Part shown: in pieces, positions 10,265-23,830 of the stretch
Position numbering within the stretch: the stretch's first letter is position 1
How the letters are laid out: each line of letters opens with the position of its first letter
Origin: Rosa chinensis
Lineage: Eukaryota > Streptophyta > Magnoliopsida > Rosales > Rosaceae
DNA: 64,000 bases
Direction of reading: 5' to 3'
Assembly: GCF_002994745.2 (NCBI RefSeq)
Contig: NC_037089.1
Coordinates: 83,724,347-83,788,346 of the forward strand
Translations under genes and position numbers: made by a program
Notes under the pieces: generated by a model
The model's input: the letters and a program-made list of their open reading frames with translations, nothing else
What the model was told of the DNA's origin: nothing
Databases searched by the model: none

Positions 10265-10269
10265 TGTAT

Positions 10270-10485
10270 ATATATATCCTCAAAACTTAAATACAAATCC
10301 AAAGTTCAAGTTGCAATTCAAATATCCAGATTTGAAATACACAATATCCAAACTCAAATACAAGAAGTCAAGAACAATTCAAGTGGCAATTCAAATACAA
10401 ATTCGAAATTCGAAATTCAAATACAAATATGTAATTCAAATAGAAAGTCCAAATTTAAATACAACAATTCAGCAACACTTTTGAA
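10270..10485 (+). repeat. Degenerate short tandem repeat (AATTCAAATAC-like)
   Basis: Many imperfect copies of words such as CAATTCAAATA and CAAATTCGAAATTC follow one another. The open frame across it is a by-product of the repeat. Confidence 0.7.
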
Positions 10486-10490
10486 AATAT

Positions 10491-11545
10491 TAGGATGAAC
10501 GTGTTTCTGAGTATCGGGGATTGATAGATACGTTGCAATCCCTACTAGGTAGAAAACCAAAAATCACACAGAACACACAACTTTTGATTACGCAGTGAAA
10601 ACCTCAATTTGAGATTAAAAATACTGTGGGACTTTTACTCTTCAGAATCCGAAAGAAAATTAATCCACTAATAGTGAAGGATACGTTTTTTTACAAACAC
10701 AATTAGCACTATTATTAGCTACAATCATTAGACTAACTAATGAAGTGTTTGTCTTGAACCTTGACTACCTTCTTCACTTGAACGATCTTCAATTATCGCT
10801 CTTCTTGCATCCACATCTTCTCTACTGATCTCGAGAGAACCAATGCATATGAGTGAATGAACAATCAGACACGTACTTAGACATGGAACAAGTGTTTCAT
10901 GGATTCCTATGGGACTCTTTCTAAGCAAGCAAGATGCACAATAATCTTTGCGTTAAAAGTCATCATCAAATGAACGCTACTTTTCTGAATATATTGAGGA
11001 GAAAACAAATCCTCAACAATCAAGACTTTACCCTAATTGGACTCCTAATAGGAAAAGTCTTTTAATAAAAGATATCCAATTAAAATAAACAAATCCTAAA
11101 TCAATTAGGACTTCAAAGGAACGATTTTAACAATTAGAAAATATCTTTGTAAAGTAATACTTAAAAGAACGGAATATACTTTCTAAAATCGAACTGCCTA
11201 AAACGTAGGATTGACATGTGTTGCAATCCCAGTGCTTATGTATGAGATGCATTTACCTGAAATTCTCTGAGACCAGTTTGTAGGCTTCTTCACTGCTTTG
11301 TATGGGAATGCCAACACAACTGTACAAATCTTGTACCTACAACTTTTTTCTAGTCTTCTATTCAGCAATTCAGCAGCTATGCAGCAGGCCATCAATTGGC
11401 AACCACGGTTTTCCCTACACCAGCCGGCCATCAATTAGCAACCACGTTTTTAATTCCCATAGGTTGTAGTTTGACTGCTTTGGCCAATGGAGCTCTTGCA
11501 AAGCCTTGTTGTTACTGTTTAAAATCGTGACAACCTTAGTCAACT
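10491..11545. other. No recognised feature
   Basis: AT-rich DNA with short chance frames only. No boundaries or protein remnants were recognised. Confidence 0.35.
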
Positions 11546-11572
11546 TTAGGAGGAGGGAATCAAGAGAAGCAG

Positions 11573-12003
11573 GTGAGACTGCAAGTGACATCTCCAGAGA
11601 TTGCTAATCTCTGTGGCCAGGTTGAAGGAATTGTTGGGGACCTGAATGGTCTGGCAGAGGATTTTGGGAGAGACTGCGGCTTCATTTCGGAGGGAGTAGA
11701 CATTGCCCTCAATCCCACGAATCCAACCGGTAATGGCTACCTCGTCTTTCTCCACCAGTGCCTTCAGGCGGTCAATTGCTGGAACCTCTTCAGGGCAATT
11801 GAAGTAGACTTCCTCAGCAGATTCATGGCTACGAAAGAAAAACAAGGTATAAATGAGAATTTTATCAAGTAACAAAACAAATTACAACATAAACAAAACA
11901 CAGGAAATCAAATTTCTAGTACCTAGCAACAACCCGATGCCCATCAAGAGCAAAACCAAACGGAAGCCTACCAAACATACTTGTATCAAAGTGATTCAAA
12001 CAG
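11573..12003 (-). pseudogene. Two-exon fragment of an unidentified gene
   Basis: On the minus strand a first exon (about 12003-11923) reads FGRLPFGFALDGHRVVA and ends at a GTACTAG donor. An intron of about 90 nt ends at TTTCTTTCGTAG near 11833. The second exon continues in frame with SHESAEEVYFNCPEEVPA and runs through DRLKALVEKDEVAITGWI to about 11630. The splice sites and the sensible in-frame join suggest real coding ancestry. I do not recognise the family. Upstream and downstream exons are not visible, so it is probably a fragment, though a larger intron-rich gene cannot be excluded. Confidence 0.4.
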
Positions 12004-12069
12004 ATTTTCTTTTTAGTTTGAGTGTGGGTATGGAACTGTTTGCTACAGTTTTAGATCCTATATTTAGAG

Positions 12070-13475
12070 AAGGAAATTTGAATTTCAAAAAACCGATTGG
12101 TTGAAAAAGGTGCACACGGATTGCCAGGGTGGCAATCTCAAGCAGTCAGAACCGTCCGATTTTACCACCTGTCAAATCTTAAAGCAATCATTGGAAGGTG
12201 GAGAAAGGCAGGCTCTTAGATCAAATTGAATCCGAAACAAAAATTTGAGATTCAAAATTTAAAATTTGAATTTTAGGGTTTTGTAAAAAATTACAATTTC
12301 ACCCCCTTACTTTCTAAAAATTACCCAAAAAAAAAAACAGACCGGATGACGAAAACCGGATCTGCGTTTTTGGGTCAAGACCCTGAAGAAACAAAGCAAA
12401 ACGACAACGACAAAAATATCCCAGATCCGGCAACAGAAAAATGGAAACGATGAAGTTTACCTGAATTTACTTCATTGCAGGTCTTCTTCGTCTTCGTCTT
12501 CTTCTTCTGTAAGGGTATCGATAAAGATGTCGTGTTTAAGGTTCTTTATTCTTCTTCTTCTGACTCATCTTCTTCTACAATGGTGTGTGTGGGTGTTGAT
12601 AAAGATTTCATCTTTTGGGGTCTTTGGAGGCTCTGAGGATCTGTGAGGGCATTAAGACAGATCTGAGAGGGGGCTTGAAAAAAATTTCATCTTTGAAAGA
12701 ATGGCTATGAGGATCTGAGAGGGGGTTGATAAAGATTTCATCTTTGAAAGAATGAAGAAGACTATGAGAGTCTCTGAGATAACACGTGAGAGAGGACTCA
12801 ATGGGTTTCGGAGATGCAATAATATATGCATACGAGGTTGTTGGGTTCTTGAATTACTAAAATGTCCCCGTACTTTATTAATTTTCACTTAAGCACGGTA
12901 TTGTATACCACTGGATGATGTGACACGTTGCTCAATTTTTGTTTAGAACGGCCGTTGGATTTTGACACGTTGTCATCTGAAATCAAAAAGGGAAAAACTG
13001 ACATTTTGTCTCTGTAAATATATTAATTTCAAAGGATAAATTTGAACAAACCAGACCGAAGCCTTTCAATCTTGTTGTACGTAATCGAAAACAAGCACAA
13101 CTTCAATCTTCTTCATTTGCAGAGAACACTAAAAAGGGCGTTGGAAAGAGAATTTATTGCAGCACAATCAGTTGATCGAATAATCTAATGAGTCATATTG
13201 AAAAGGACGATATGAAAGTATTTAAAGAAAAACATAACTGCATGTAAGATTCAAATATAGTTCGAGAAATAACTAATCATTTCATTTTGAAGTATAATTC
13301 ATGCGGGTATATAAAATATGTGTCGGGCGAAAATGTCTCTAAGCGTACATCTTTTCTTTTTTGTTTTTTTGTTTTTTTCTTTTTCTTATTTTCTTTTGGA
13401 CATTAGTCTATGCCTTATGTTCATAACTTTGCATAATGAGATGAAAAATTAAATCGATGTAATAAAGAAAATGTT
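12070..13475. other. No recognised feature
   Basis: AT-rich intergenic DNA with CTT-rich simple sequence at 12480-12570. No coding or element boundary was recognised. Confidence 0.35.
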
Positions 13476-14400
13476 TTTTTGAAAATGGGTTTGGAACCCA
13501 GCTTAACTGGGAGGCTCAGCCCCACGCCCGTTATTTATATTAAAAATAGAGATTTGCATCGAAGGAGTAATTAAACGCTAGCTAGTAAGCCGTCCATATC
13601 TTTAAAAGCAAAGATCCAAAAACATAGCCCAAAATCACCAAAAGCCTTAGCTCAATGGCCAAACCCTAACTGTACGTAGCATATATGTGCCCATGAAAGA
13701 ATCCAAACCTTATTTGCACTCTTGGGCCAAACCCCAAAGACATTGGGCACCCCAACTTCTATCGGCACCCAAGCCCCCAAAACCTAGAAACTGGCAGGAT
13801 GAAACCGACCTATATTGTCATTCTTTGTCACCCCTTCCGCAACCATGTAGTATGGTGATCGGCAATGACGCCGCAGACTATCGCTAGAATCACGGCTCCA
13901 TCTCCCTCAAAGCATCGACACCACCAATAGCAACAGCGGCTTCATCTCTATCAGTAGTACAAACCAGATCCATGCCCCATTCCAACTTGACCTCTGAGTC
14001 TTGTTCCAGCTTAAAATAAAGCAAAATTGAATCCCCACAATCATAAACAGTGATTCGGCCGACACTATAGGGCCATCCACCAACAGAGGACTAGGTCGGT
14101 AAATGCTTGCCTCTTAGCTAGTCCCGATCAAAGCCCGTAGCCTCGTGAACTTCAACATTGAAATACCAGCTAATATTGTATACAAGCAGAAGAGAAAGAA
14201 GATCTATACATTGGATCGCTATCTTCCTGACTCGCCAAAAATGCAGCGAAAACATGTGGTTCATCGACAGAAGTTGATGTTAAGCTGGGCTGCTGGGGCT
14301 GATGGACTCCCGACAGATGTGTTTGACCCCTAGTAGGGCCGCTGGAATCCCTTACCGTGGCGGCTAAGGTTTGGTGATCTCGGAGTAGTCACTTGCTCTT
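13476..14400 (-). mobile_element. Possible LINE 3' region
   Basis: A T-run at about 13472-13480 is followed by CCC-rich DNA that on the minus strand resembles the 3' end of plant LINEs before a poly(A) tail. No reverse transcriptase is readable, and no duplication was found. The right boundary is a guess. Confidence 0.25.
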
Positions 14401-14940
14401 CCATTTTCTTTTAGCCCGCTCTAGTTAGACAAGACTTCATCGCAACAAAATGATGGAGAATCCAAAAAAAACCTGTAATTAACTAATGCTTTTGTTTTCT
14501 AAAAAAATGAAAATCTTTTGGGAAAAAAAAAACAATTAAACAAAAATAGAAGGCAAGGGAGAAATTTCTTTCTCTCCAAACTCTTTTTGTCCTCCTTTTT
14601 ATCTCTTTTGTTTTTCGTTGTATCTACAATATGATAACAACAACTATACATATGAAGAGGGTTAGCCTAGAGCAACACCACACTTGTTGCTATGAAAGTC
14701 GTGATTGGGTTTAATCTTTTGATTTTTGGAATTGAAAGCCATTTTCTGCTATTACCTTCTCTTTTTAATTTTCTCAAAACAAAAAAAATAGCCTACGATA
14801 CATGCAAAGTATGAAGGAAGGCTAGTGTTTAAAACCTTGCAAAATAACTTGAAAAAGAAAATTGAATCTATGTAATAGAGCAAATGTTATAATAATATCA
14901 TTCAACAATTAATTAATAGATGTGAGACTAGGTTTTAGTT

Positions 14941-15261
14941 TTTTTTTTTATTAAATGGGGGCCAAAAGCCCAGCAAAAGAAAACAATTAGAAACTAGATA
15001 CAAGGTATGCTCCTAAAACAAGGAGTTTCACACAAATCATCCAACAGAATAGTGATAACTTGTGGAGGAGGCTGCATCATGAAGTGCATTCCAATCTCAG
15101 AATCCAATCCAATCTTGGACAACACATCAGCAACCTTGTTTACTTCCCTGTAGATATGCTTTATTTCACACCTTCGAAACTGTCTTTGAAGAGCCTGACA
15201 ACTATTAATCATAGACTTCAAAGGGTGCAGAGCATCCACACCATCATTCATCAACTTGACA
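14941..15261 (-). mobile_element. 5'-truncated LINE with RNase H tail
   Basis: A poly(T) run at 14941-14950 is the poly(A) tail on the minus strand. The 14-bp target duplication AGGTTTTAGTTTTT occurs at 15262-15275 and, merging with the tail, from 14930. The minus frame 14994-15254 reads INSCQALQRQFRRCEIKHIY then REVNKVADVLSK, the C-terminal part of the RNase H-like domain found at the end of plant LINE ORF2. Only about 320 bp were inserted, a normal result of incomplete reverse transcription. Confidence 0.88.
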
Positions 15262-15275
15262 AGGTTTTAGTTTTT

Positions 15276-15534
15276 ACATTTATTTATAGTAGGTAAAAAT
15301 TAAAATAATAATGACATTCTCTTCAGGAGAACCATGTTGGATACACTTGCATCTCATAAATCAAATGGAGTCTACATTGTTTGTGTTTATATGGTTGGTC
15401 TCAGAGATTTTAACCCAAGCAGATGCCTTTGCATTTAACATATAATTTTGTCACTTTCTTTCATAAACCACTAGTTTAGATATTTCTCAAAATAAAAATG
15501 AGACAATAGATAAATATCTCACACCAATTCATGT
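15276..15534. other. No recognised feature
   Basis: AT-rich flank between the LINE and the decayed Copia remnant. Confidence 0.3.
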
Positions 15535-15625
15535 TGTTCTTCAGGAACAATCTTTCTCCCCCTCATGGAGGGAGGATTGTCTCATTAACTTGACAATTCG
15601 CAAATATGCGGTAAATAAATAATTT
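15535..15625 (-). pseudogene. pol: Decayed Copia pol remnant
   Basis: On the minus strand this matches, at the base level, the segment in the intact elements here that encodes the FADCHFDETVFPSLGG region just after integrase (compare 35240-35310 and 56310-56375). It retains CGCATATTTGCGAATTGTC, AATGAGACAATCCT and GGGGGAGAAAG. The frame is broken. It shows that the AT-rich DNA around 15.5-17.2 kb belongs to an old Copia-type element on the minus strand. Confidence 0.6.
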
Positions 15626-15735
15626 GCTTGTGAGTAAGGTTAGCAGTCATCAGAACTTGTAAGTGATTCCATGCAACATGACAGATAAAGATCGGATGAC
15701 GTAACCGATAAAGCTAAAATAATGTATTTGGTTCA

Positions 15736-17090
15736 ATGAACTTCTAGTTCATGACATTATATGTCTCAATTTACTGTAGAAATTTGATACAGTATATATG
15801 AGATAGCAAAAAGTCTTCTCCAACTATATAGGAGGCACTTAGTGCAACAATATTTCAAATTCGGTAACATGATAGTAGCTCATTTGGAGCCATAAATCAA
15901 GATCTACAACTCTTGATATGAATGTTACTTTACCTTTAGTAAACATCGATCAATTGTGAAATATTGGGAATTGCAATAGACCAAATTCATTTTGAACTGT
16001 TGACAAAATGTATACTTGAAATTTCGAGTTAAAGACTACAATCCATAATAAAAAGTGACTTTATCACTTGGAAAACCTCAAGTTCTATGTCACATATAAA
16101 TGTGTAGTCATAAAGAGGAGGGACTTTAGGCCCTCATATAATTGGAGATCTAAGAAACTTGAGGTTTCAAGTTTTTCAATTTATAACAACCTCTTAAGGA
16201 ACATCATGTTCCTAGATAATCGGATTTAGAAACATTTAGTTTCAATGAAAACTCAAGAGGTTATAATTAATCTGTGGAAGAACACAATAGTGCTTTCAAG
16301 TTGCTTATTGTAAGCAAAAGATGCCAGACATGTGAGATGAATCTCAATTTTCTTATTAGTCAATGCAATTTAATTTGACCAGTGCCCTTTCGAAAGTGGC
16401 TTGATAATCATCCACCATATAGTGTACCATAGGCGACACACTCCCAATTTACAATTTCCGGACATGTGTGGATGTTAGGAAAGTATTTATATTGACTCAT
16501 GATTTCTCTCTTGCCATGATCCACTTCTGGTGACATTTCATGGTATAGCCATGTCCATCGGCTTTCTTATTATACAATGAGATCTATGAGAGGGAGAGAT
16601 TATACATCTCTGGTAATATTGGAGGCATGATGCAAAAAGACAATAATATGTGCTATTCTGGAGCCATCAATCAGATGTGTAAGATCTGAGATGATTGTTA
16701 TATTAGCCCCATAAGCATAAGCCTCAATAATGTTTTTTGGACACCATGGATAAAATTGCGTTTCCTGAAAATCACTCAAAACATAAGTTTGAAGATGACA
16801 CAAATCAAATTTGCAAGAATTGAACAGTATATCTCATAGGATATACACGAAGCTTCTGGTTCGTGGTATACAGGTAAAGCATGACGTTCAATTATTGTAT
16901 TGTTGTTTGATGTAGATTAATAACATCAACTGCATTTTGAACTTCTGGCCAAAATGATTATTCGAAATGTCGAGTTTAAACTTCATGACCATAACTTATG
17001 AGTGAAGGACTTTAGATGGTCATCTAGTTAGTTTGACCATTGAGGAACTTCAAGTCCTCATGTAATTAAGGATCAATGAACTACATGTTC
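15736..17090. repeat. Array of short stem-loops, left part
   Basis: A series of short palindromes with a common centre close to ACTTCNGG and different stems. Examples: 15736-15752 ATGAAC/GTTCAT; 15988-16010 CATTTTG/CAAAATG; 16118-16135 GAGGG/CCCTC; 16154-16168 GAAAC/GTTTC; 16197-16213 AGGAAC/GTTCCT; 16229-16243 GAAAC/GTTTC; 16846-16865 CACGAA/TTCGTG, extendable with one bulge to about 10 bp; 16933-16956 CATTTTG/CAAAATG; 17041-17060 TGAGGA/TCCTCA. The stems differ between units but pair within each unit. The array continues at 26347 after the 17239-26314 insertion. Confidence 0.75.
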
Positions 17091-17238
17091 TGATATCTTT
17101 TAATTACAAAATTCATGATCACAAATTTAGGGTATACTCATACTCATTCGTCGTAAATTTAACCGTCTGCTTACTTTCAAATTGGTGTCAAAATAATCCT
17201 CTCAAAGCTTTAGGTTTGAGGTTGACCCAAATTAAAAC

Positions 17239-19721
17239 TGACAGGACCCGCCCCGAATTACACCCTGAAATCCGAGGTGGCCCTGTGGGGCCCACCTTAG
17301 GGATAACTCTACCAAAAATTCGGCAGAGTCACCTCTAAAATGGACTACCCAAAAACCTGTAAAACACACTAAACACTTCAAGCAAACCAACCTTATACTC
17401 CTGGAGCCACCCTGCTCCCAATTACCAACAACTCCACTTTCACAAAACACAAAACTCAAAATACTAATCCCAAGGTTATGCAGAGCAATACTACTATACA
17501 CAGGGATATAACAGATGAGTAAAGGATCAAGTGATCCTACACTGCGGAAATAGTGACAATTATGCCTCAAATGTCATGTACGCCCGACCTCCACTAATTC
17601 GCCTGCAAACTGGGCATTAGAAACCGAAAAGCCCAGGGGAAAGTAGACGAAAAACGTTAGCGTGAGTGGACAAAAATAAACAATTTAAAGGAAAAAGGAT
17701 TTCATACTTTCCCACAAGTTTACAATATAAAGTCTCGATGCATGCAACGTTTATAAAACGTATTTCTTTAAACTCAAAACTCGTGCAAACCATTCCAGCC
17801 CCGCTGGATAAAATAAATCGGAATAGCCCCGCTAGTCAAATCATAATAAAATATGGGGAAGGACGTTCACCATACGAAAGAAGGGAGCCTTATTGGCTCG
17901 GGTCGGAGTGTCCCACACTCTTGAGCATCCCATGCTCTCCTCTACTCACCTACGAACACATAGTAAGTAGGGAGGAGTAATAATAGGCTAGCCAGTAATA
18001 TAATATATATAGAACGACCCTGGGTATGGTGGTTAAAAACCGATAAATTCCAGTAAATCCTTTAGACTTCCCCATGTCCCACGCTGAATAAATAAATGAG
18101 TTGTCAATGAGGCATTCCCAATGCCAAACCGAAAGTCGGTAAATAAATATGGAGACTTACTCCATCGAAATCCCATTTCAAAAATCCTTTAAAAATCTCA
18201 AATCGACGAATGAAAATATAATATGAAGTTCCGGAAATCACCTCGGAAAATAATTCGTCGAAAATCAACATCATTTATAAATTCGAATCCGAGCATAACA
18301 ATTTCATAACCAAAACTCACAACCAGTATAAAACTTAAATACTTCATGAGAATCATTATTTAAAATTAAATCCATGAGATAATTCGTAATTATCTTTTTA
18401 TGCTCGGAAAATATGTAAATAAAATAAAACATGCTTTAATAAATTAATGCATGCATCACTTATTTAAAACAAACGTCCACTCACAGTACTATTGGCAACC
18501 ACGCAAACGAGTTCCTTCATCTAACCGTAGCTCGCGACATTGCCCTGTACACAATTATATTTCTGTAAACGGCAATCCGATAAAATAATTACGAACTTAA
18601 ACGAAATCCGAAAATCCCTATCTCCAATACTTCTCAAATTCAACCCAAATCTCTTCCACAATTCCAATTCCTCAATTTACATATTCCATAATGAAACGAG
18701 GGAAATCCGACGGTCGGATTTCCCATAATTCCACCACAAAACTCCAAACTTCGAAAATTCACAAACAATTCCAAACTCCTCCAAAATTCACCAAACTTCA
18801 CATATAAGCTCTAAGATAATTATAGAATTTAACTAGCTAAAAATTGAAATTTATAAACTACCCTAGCCGCCGCTACCGCCGCCAACAGTGGCGGCGCCGC
18901 CGCCACCATCTCCGATGGCCACCAAAATTTGGCAGTAGCACCTTCTCAACACACTGATTCAACTTCTCAACTACAACATTCCCAAATAACAATTAAAAAC
19001 AGCCGAAATCGATCAATGAACAAAAACCCAGAAATCCTCAAGAACCCTAGAATTTCAATTCGTCGATTCGGCATCTACACACTAAATCGTGATACAAGGC
19101 CATAGGGGAAATGATCAGTGATAAAAACCGAACCTTCGATGGTGAAATGGGGACCGGAGGTGGCCGGAATCGCCGGAAATCGATGAAACCTCCGTTCGGC
19201 TACAGTGACCGTCCTCTTCTTCTCATTGCTGCACCTTCCACAGTTCATATTAGGCTACCAAACGAACCCAGAAATCAAGAGAATGAAGAGAGCTTTCCAA
19301 CGACACCTTACACGTCAAAATCCGTCGCCGGATGGAGGAGATATCGCCGGAAGAAGGTGAAGAGGTCGGAGAGGAAGAGAGAATCGGGGAGAGAGAAGAG
19401 AGCTCTCGGTAAGTTTCCGAAAATGGAAACTTACCACAGTAACTCGGCTATTTATAGAAACTTACTATATAAACAGTAACTTTAGTATTTCGCTTATAAC
19501 TTTTGCATACGAACTCCGATTTTTACGTACCACATATGCACGCGCTCGGTTTAACGTCCTCTACAACTTCCATGCAGAACTTTTTCTCAAATTTTGACCC
19601 GAACAAAAAAGTCAACTTTTAGGGCCACTAAAAGTACTAAACTGAAAGTAAAAGTGAAAGTAAAGGTCGTTTACCGTCCAAATGACTAGTAAACACGTGG
19701 ATTTAGGTTCGGGATGTTACA
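17239..19721 (-). repeat. 3' LTR of the LARD-like element
   Basis: 2483 bp, TG...CA. It includes a GCC-rich patch at 18862-18906 and a TATA box on the minus strand at 19449-19456. The short frames inside recur identically in the other LTR because the copies are nearly identical, not because they are coding. Confidence 0.93.
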
Positions 19722-22700
19722 ATCTCCCCTCCTTATAACAATTTCGTCCTCGAAATTTCATACTGTTAAAGTAGAGGTAGCACACATGTACTAATCTGCA
19801 ATGCAACATCCTCAACGAAGGTAGTACTCAAATCATAACAAAGTGGGGATGATATCGCACGATCGATATGCATGTCTGCTCAACTCATGCAGAAACTAAC
19901 TTTAGATCTAGTCCAAGAGGTGGCCAAATAAAATAAGGGAATCGACATATAAAAAGGAACAGTCCTCAAGCAGAAATATGACCAGTCACTGTAATCTCGA
20001 ATACTGCATAAGGAATAATCGTCTCGCCCGTCAAGAAAACCAAGATGTGGAAATAACGATATCACCCACAACCAGAATGAACTTCTTTTCATAGTCTCCC
20101 AAAAGACTAATCAAAACAATATCTCATCCAATGTTTCCAAAACCTTGAAGCTTGTCGACTTATCCTTGGTCAAATTTTTCTCTTACAATCACAAGTCAAC
20201 TACTTTGACAACCCCAAAGATTTTCCTATAATTCCAACTACTCAAGCAAATCAAAACATGCTTATAGTTCAGATAGCACGAGGTATTGACGTCACAAGCC
20301 ATTTGACTGGAATAGACGTATTCATAATCTCGCATATAACTCATACGGTGAAGAACCAAACCGTTCACCAACAACATTGTTATAAGTCATTGACCCCACA
20401 CATAATACTTTTTCCAAATTGCACAGGTGTTAATGGAAAGCCAACACGATTAAGACATCACAACATGGTTACAGAAACCCAAAAGTCCAAAACAAGTAAT
20501 CTTCGTAACTACCACACACAACAACACTTCCTTCCATTTATTTATATAATAATTTTTGATCGAATGTCGTCCACGTAAAGGTCCCACAATTGTCAAGCAT
20601 AACAAAGGGTAGCCTCGGACAAACCCATAAGTTCTTAAGCAGGTAGGTTATGGAACCACTACACTTCCTCTTTGCTACTCAGACAACTGACTGGAACATT
20701 GATCACACCTTAAAATGACACAGTCACAAGAAAACTCATTTAATAGTTATCCCGCTGGCCACACTTATAGTTCTCAAACGGGCAAATTAGCATTGTCCCT
20801 CGAAAACTTCTTATAACTATAATGTGGGGATAAAATTCTTCTAAATCACATGCATTCCAAGGAGTCTACCAATTACCAATGTCTAAAATCGAAACTGCTC
20901 ACATTATGTACTACATCTTCCGAAACCTGATGCAAAGCCAAAATCCATAAATATTCGCTCAATTCCAGCCCAAATATTCAAATCTAAGAGGAGATACATC
21001 ACACCAAAGTTGTTCTTAGCTGAGGCTACACTTCTTAGTCATAGGTCAAAAATTTAGTTGAATCCATGTCATTCTCGCTGGCCTCTACGCCACAATTGAT
21101 AATTCTACTTCGTATGCCAATATAATTCTCACCACCGAGAACAATACTTTATTGGAATTCCGATCAAACTCAAATAAAATAGCATCCTTAGATAACTAGA
21201 AAAACTCTCTCATAACTGCTCAACCTGTTCCAAGTAGAACATTTCCAACCATCTGTCCGACATTACCTTATAACAATTCTACTACAGGTATGACATTAAA
21301 GAAAAGTTCTAAATTCTGTACATGTCAAATCCTCTAATGGACACATACCTCCAATGGACTATGATGCATCCAACAACACAAGAAATTGCTCCTAATCTGA
21401 TCCAAATCTTGACCAACAGGAAAAGAAATTCAACATTTAAAAAGGAAAAATCCTCAAGCTGGAATCTAGTCAGAGGCAACAATCCCAACAAAATTCACAG
21501 CATCACTTGTTGACTCGACAGTTTTAAAGTATAGATATGCCCTCAAGCATTACCAAAAACTCTTAGCCACTGCTAAACAAAAATTCGTAAAAACTCTTTT
21601 GCTCAAAACAACCTGGAGAGAAAGTCGAATAAGAGCCCAAATAGAAAAACTCAAAGTCACTTAATTAAATAAATAACACTTTGTGTACCACAGAAACGGA
21701 GTCTACTTCCCAAGATAGGAAAATATGATATCGAAGAGGTTCATTGTCTGATGTTACAAGAATCAATGGAAATCAGTTATGTCAAACCGCGTTGAACTTG
21801 CAAGTACTAGAATATAGCCAACTCCTTTTATTTAACTTAAGGCCAAAACTGATAAACAACAATTTCCCTTACCAAAAAGAGGATAAGATAACCACAAATT
21901 CACTCCTCATTCGACACTTGACTTCTAAAATTTTAGTTACAACAAGGATCTCAATGACTTTCTTGTGCTAACCAAAATTGTACCAAAAACTTTCCAAATC
22001 TTTTCACCAAGAATTATTCCAATAACATAACTCAATCATAGTAGCTCAACAATTAGTACTTAAATATATATTGAACCCATGATAGAGCATAAGCCCAATC
22101 GATTCATTCCAACTCAACTCCTACTTCCTCTTCAAGTCATCCTACCTTTAGACAAGTGGTGACCGGATTTCACTCGTACCAACTTCCTATACATTTTCAA
22201 TTATGGGTCACCAAAACGACAAAACTCGCTTAATCCCTCCAAAGGAATCCATTAAATATATTTAATTCAAGCAATAACTAATTCCTCAAGGTAGCTAACA
22301 CAATTCACAAGCTCTTTCCTGTACAATCCTTAATATAAGACAAAGGACACCCGTCCAACAGCTTGTGTCACACCAATCGATATCCGGATCCGAACGTGGT
22401 CCCACCACAATAATGATCCAATTTGCTCAAATAATCATCACTGAAGTACGTCACTTAAAACAGACTACAATACCTTCCACCCAAAATAACAAGAGTCCTG
22501 ATCAAATCTTGACTTAAAATATTTCCAGAGCCAACAGAAAACTTATTTCCTTAAAGTTATTCCACCATCCACTAATATAATATCACAACCCATTCGTCCG
22601 GCAAACTTCCACTAAGAATTTATCACAATTCAACCTTCAAGACTCCGTGATTCAAAATTTGAATCAGATTCCGTATCACAAAGTAATTCCGTTTGAACTT

Positions 22701-23830
22701 CTAAGAACACCCAACTAAATCACTATCACTATTCCCCACAACCGTTTCACTCAAAAATGGATAAACAAAGGAATCCATTTGCATAATACCACATACGAAG
22801 AGTTGATTCCAACTCTCCCAATTATTTACCGACCAAAGTCGTAACTCTATTATAAAACCTTAGACATTCTTCCGATTCTCGAACTTCAAGCACATATCAA
22901 CTGTAAAAGCCCATTCTTGTTAATCTCCCTACTCGCTACCATACAAGACTCAGATAGACAAAACTATAAGTCATGGTATCAAAAATCAATCTCTTTTATT
23001 TCGAGCAAAACTATGCTCATACACCTTGATTAGGTCAACGACCCAAAATGACAATTTCTAAAAATCTCATGCTACTTATATCTCTCATTTATTGTCATCA
23101 CTTCTCACTTGCCATCATCAGTGACCAAAGTCACTTGAAAACAAAGACTCTAGCCATAATAACCCAGAATAATTATTCAATTTTCTCTGTAAATGGTTTC
23201 CAACACTGAGGTTCCCAAAGAACCACCAAAAACTTCCAATAATATTTCAAATGCTACTTAACAACCAATCACATCACAAAACATCTTTCCCGAAACTTGG
23301 CTCAAAGTCAAAACCATCATTATTACCAAGTCCATTTCCACCCACAATCCTGATTCCCGAAGCAATCATATCATCTAGAGACAGCCCAAAGCTATTGTCG
23401 CTCGTCTCAGACACTCAAACACAACTCGAACTCCGGTTTCCGCACCTTAATCCCTGCCCCAACAAACTTGTTGGCATCAAGGAAAAGACAACCACAACAT
23501 TTTCCTCGAATCACATTTCGTAGTACAACTCGAAACTGTAGAGTAGTTTTACTCTACCATCACCAAGGATAGGCGCATGATAGTTAACCAATCGAATACG
23601 CAAAGAAAACCCTAGGAGGTCGGCGTACAAGAGGCATAGCACCAGAAGAAAACCAACTAGCTTTGTGTACCTTACACACTTGATGAATACCACAGCACCG
23701 AAGAGCACACGATGGGGAACCGCTGCAGTCGGGCCATCACTCGAGAGGTACTGGGCAACACCGAGTATATAAGGTAACAGAATAGAAACGAGTCTACAGA
23801 ACCTAACAACCTAATGCTCTGATACCAAAT
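19722..23830 (-). other. Non-coding interior of the LARD-like element
   Basis: About 4.1 kb, AT-rich, with stop codons throughout on both strands. Only short chance frames occur. It ends with the purine tract on the left and the primer-binding site on the right. No zinc knuckle, protease, reverse transcriptase or integrase motif could be read, although the LTRs are nearly identical; the loss of coding therefore predates this insertion. Confidence 0.8.

Noticed and set aside
10270..10485. 77-codon frame in the AATTCAAATAC repeat
   Set aside because: It is low-complexity sequence; the Tyr/Lys/Asn-rich translation follows from the repeat.
15736..17090. A CRISPR-like array
   Set aside because: The units are irregularly spaced, have no constant repeat plus unique spacer structure, and lie in a plant genome. 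The palindromes vary in sequence.
19111..19479. 122-codon frame in the LTR, repeated at 25704-26072
   Set aside because: It is identical in both copies only because the LTRs are nearly identical. It runs antisense to the element and has no recognisable domain.
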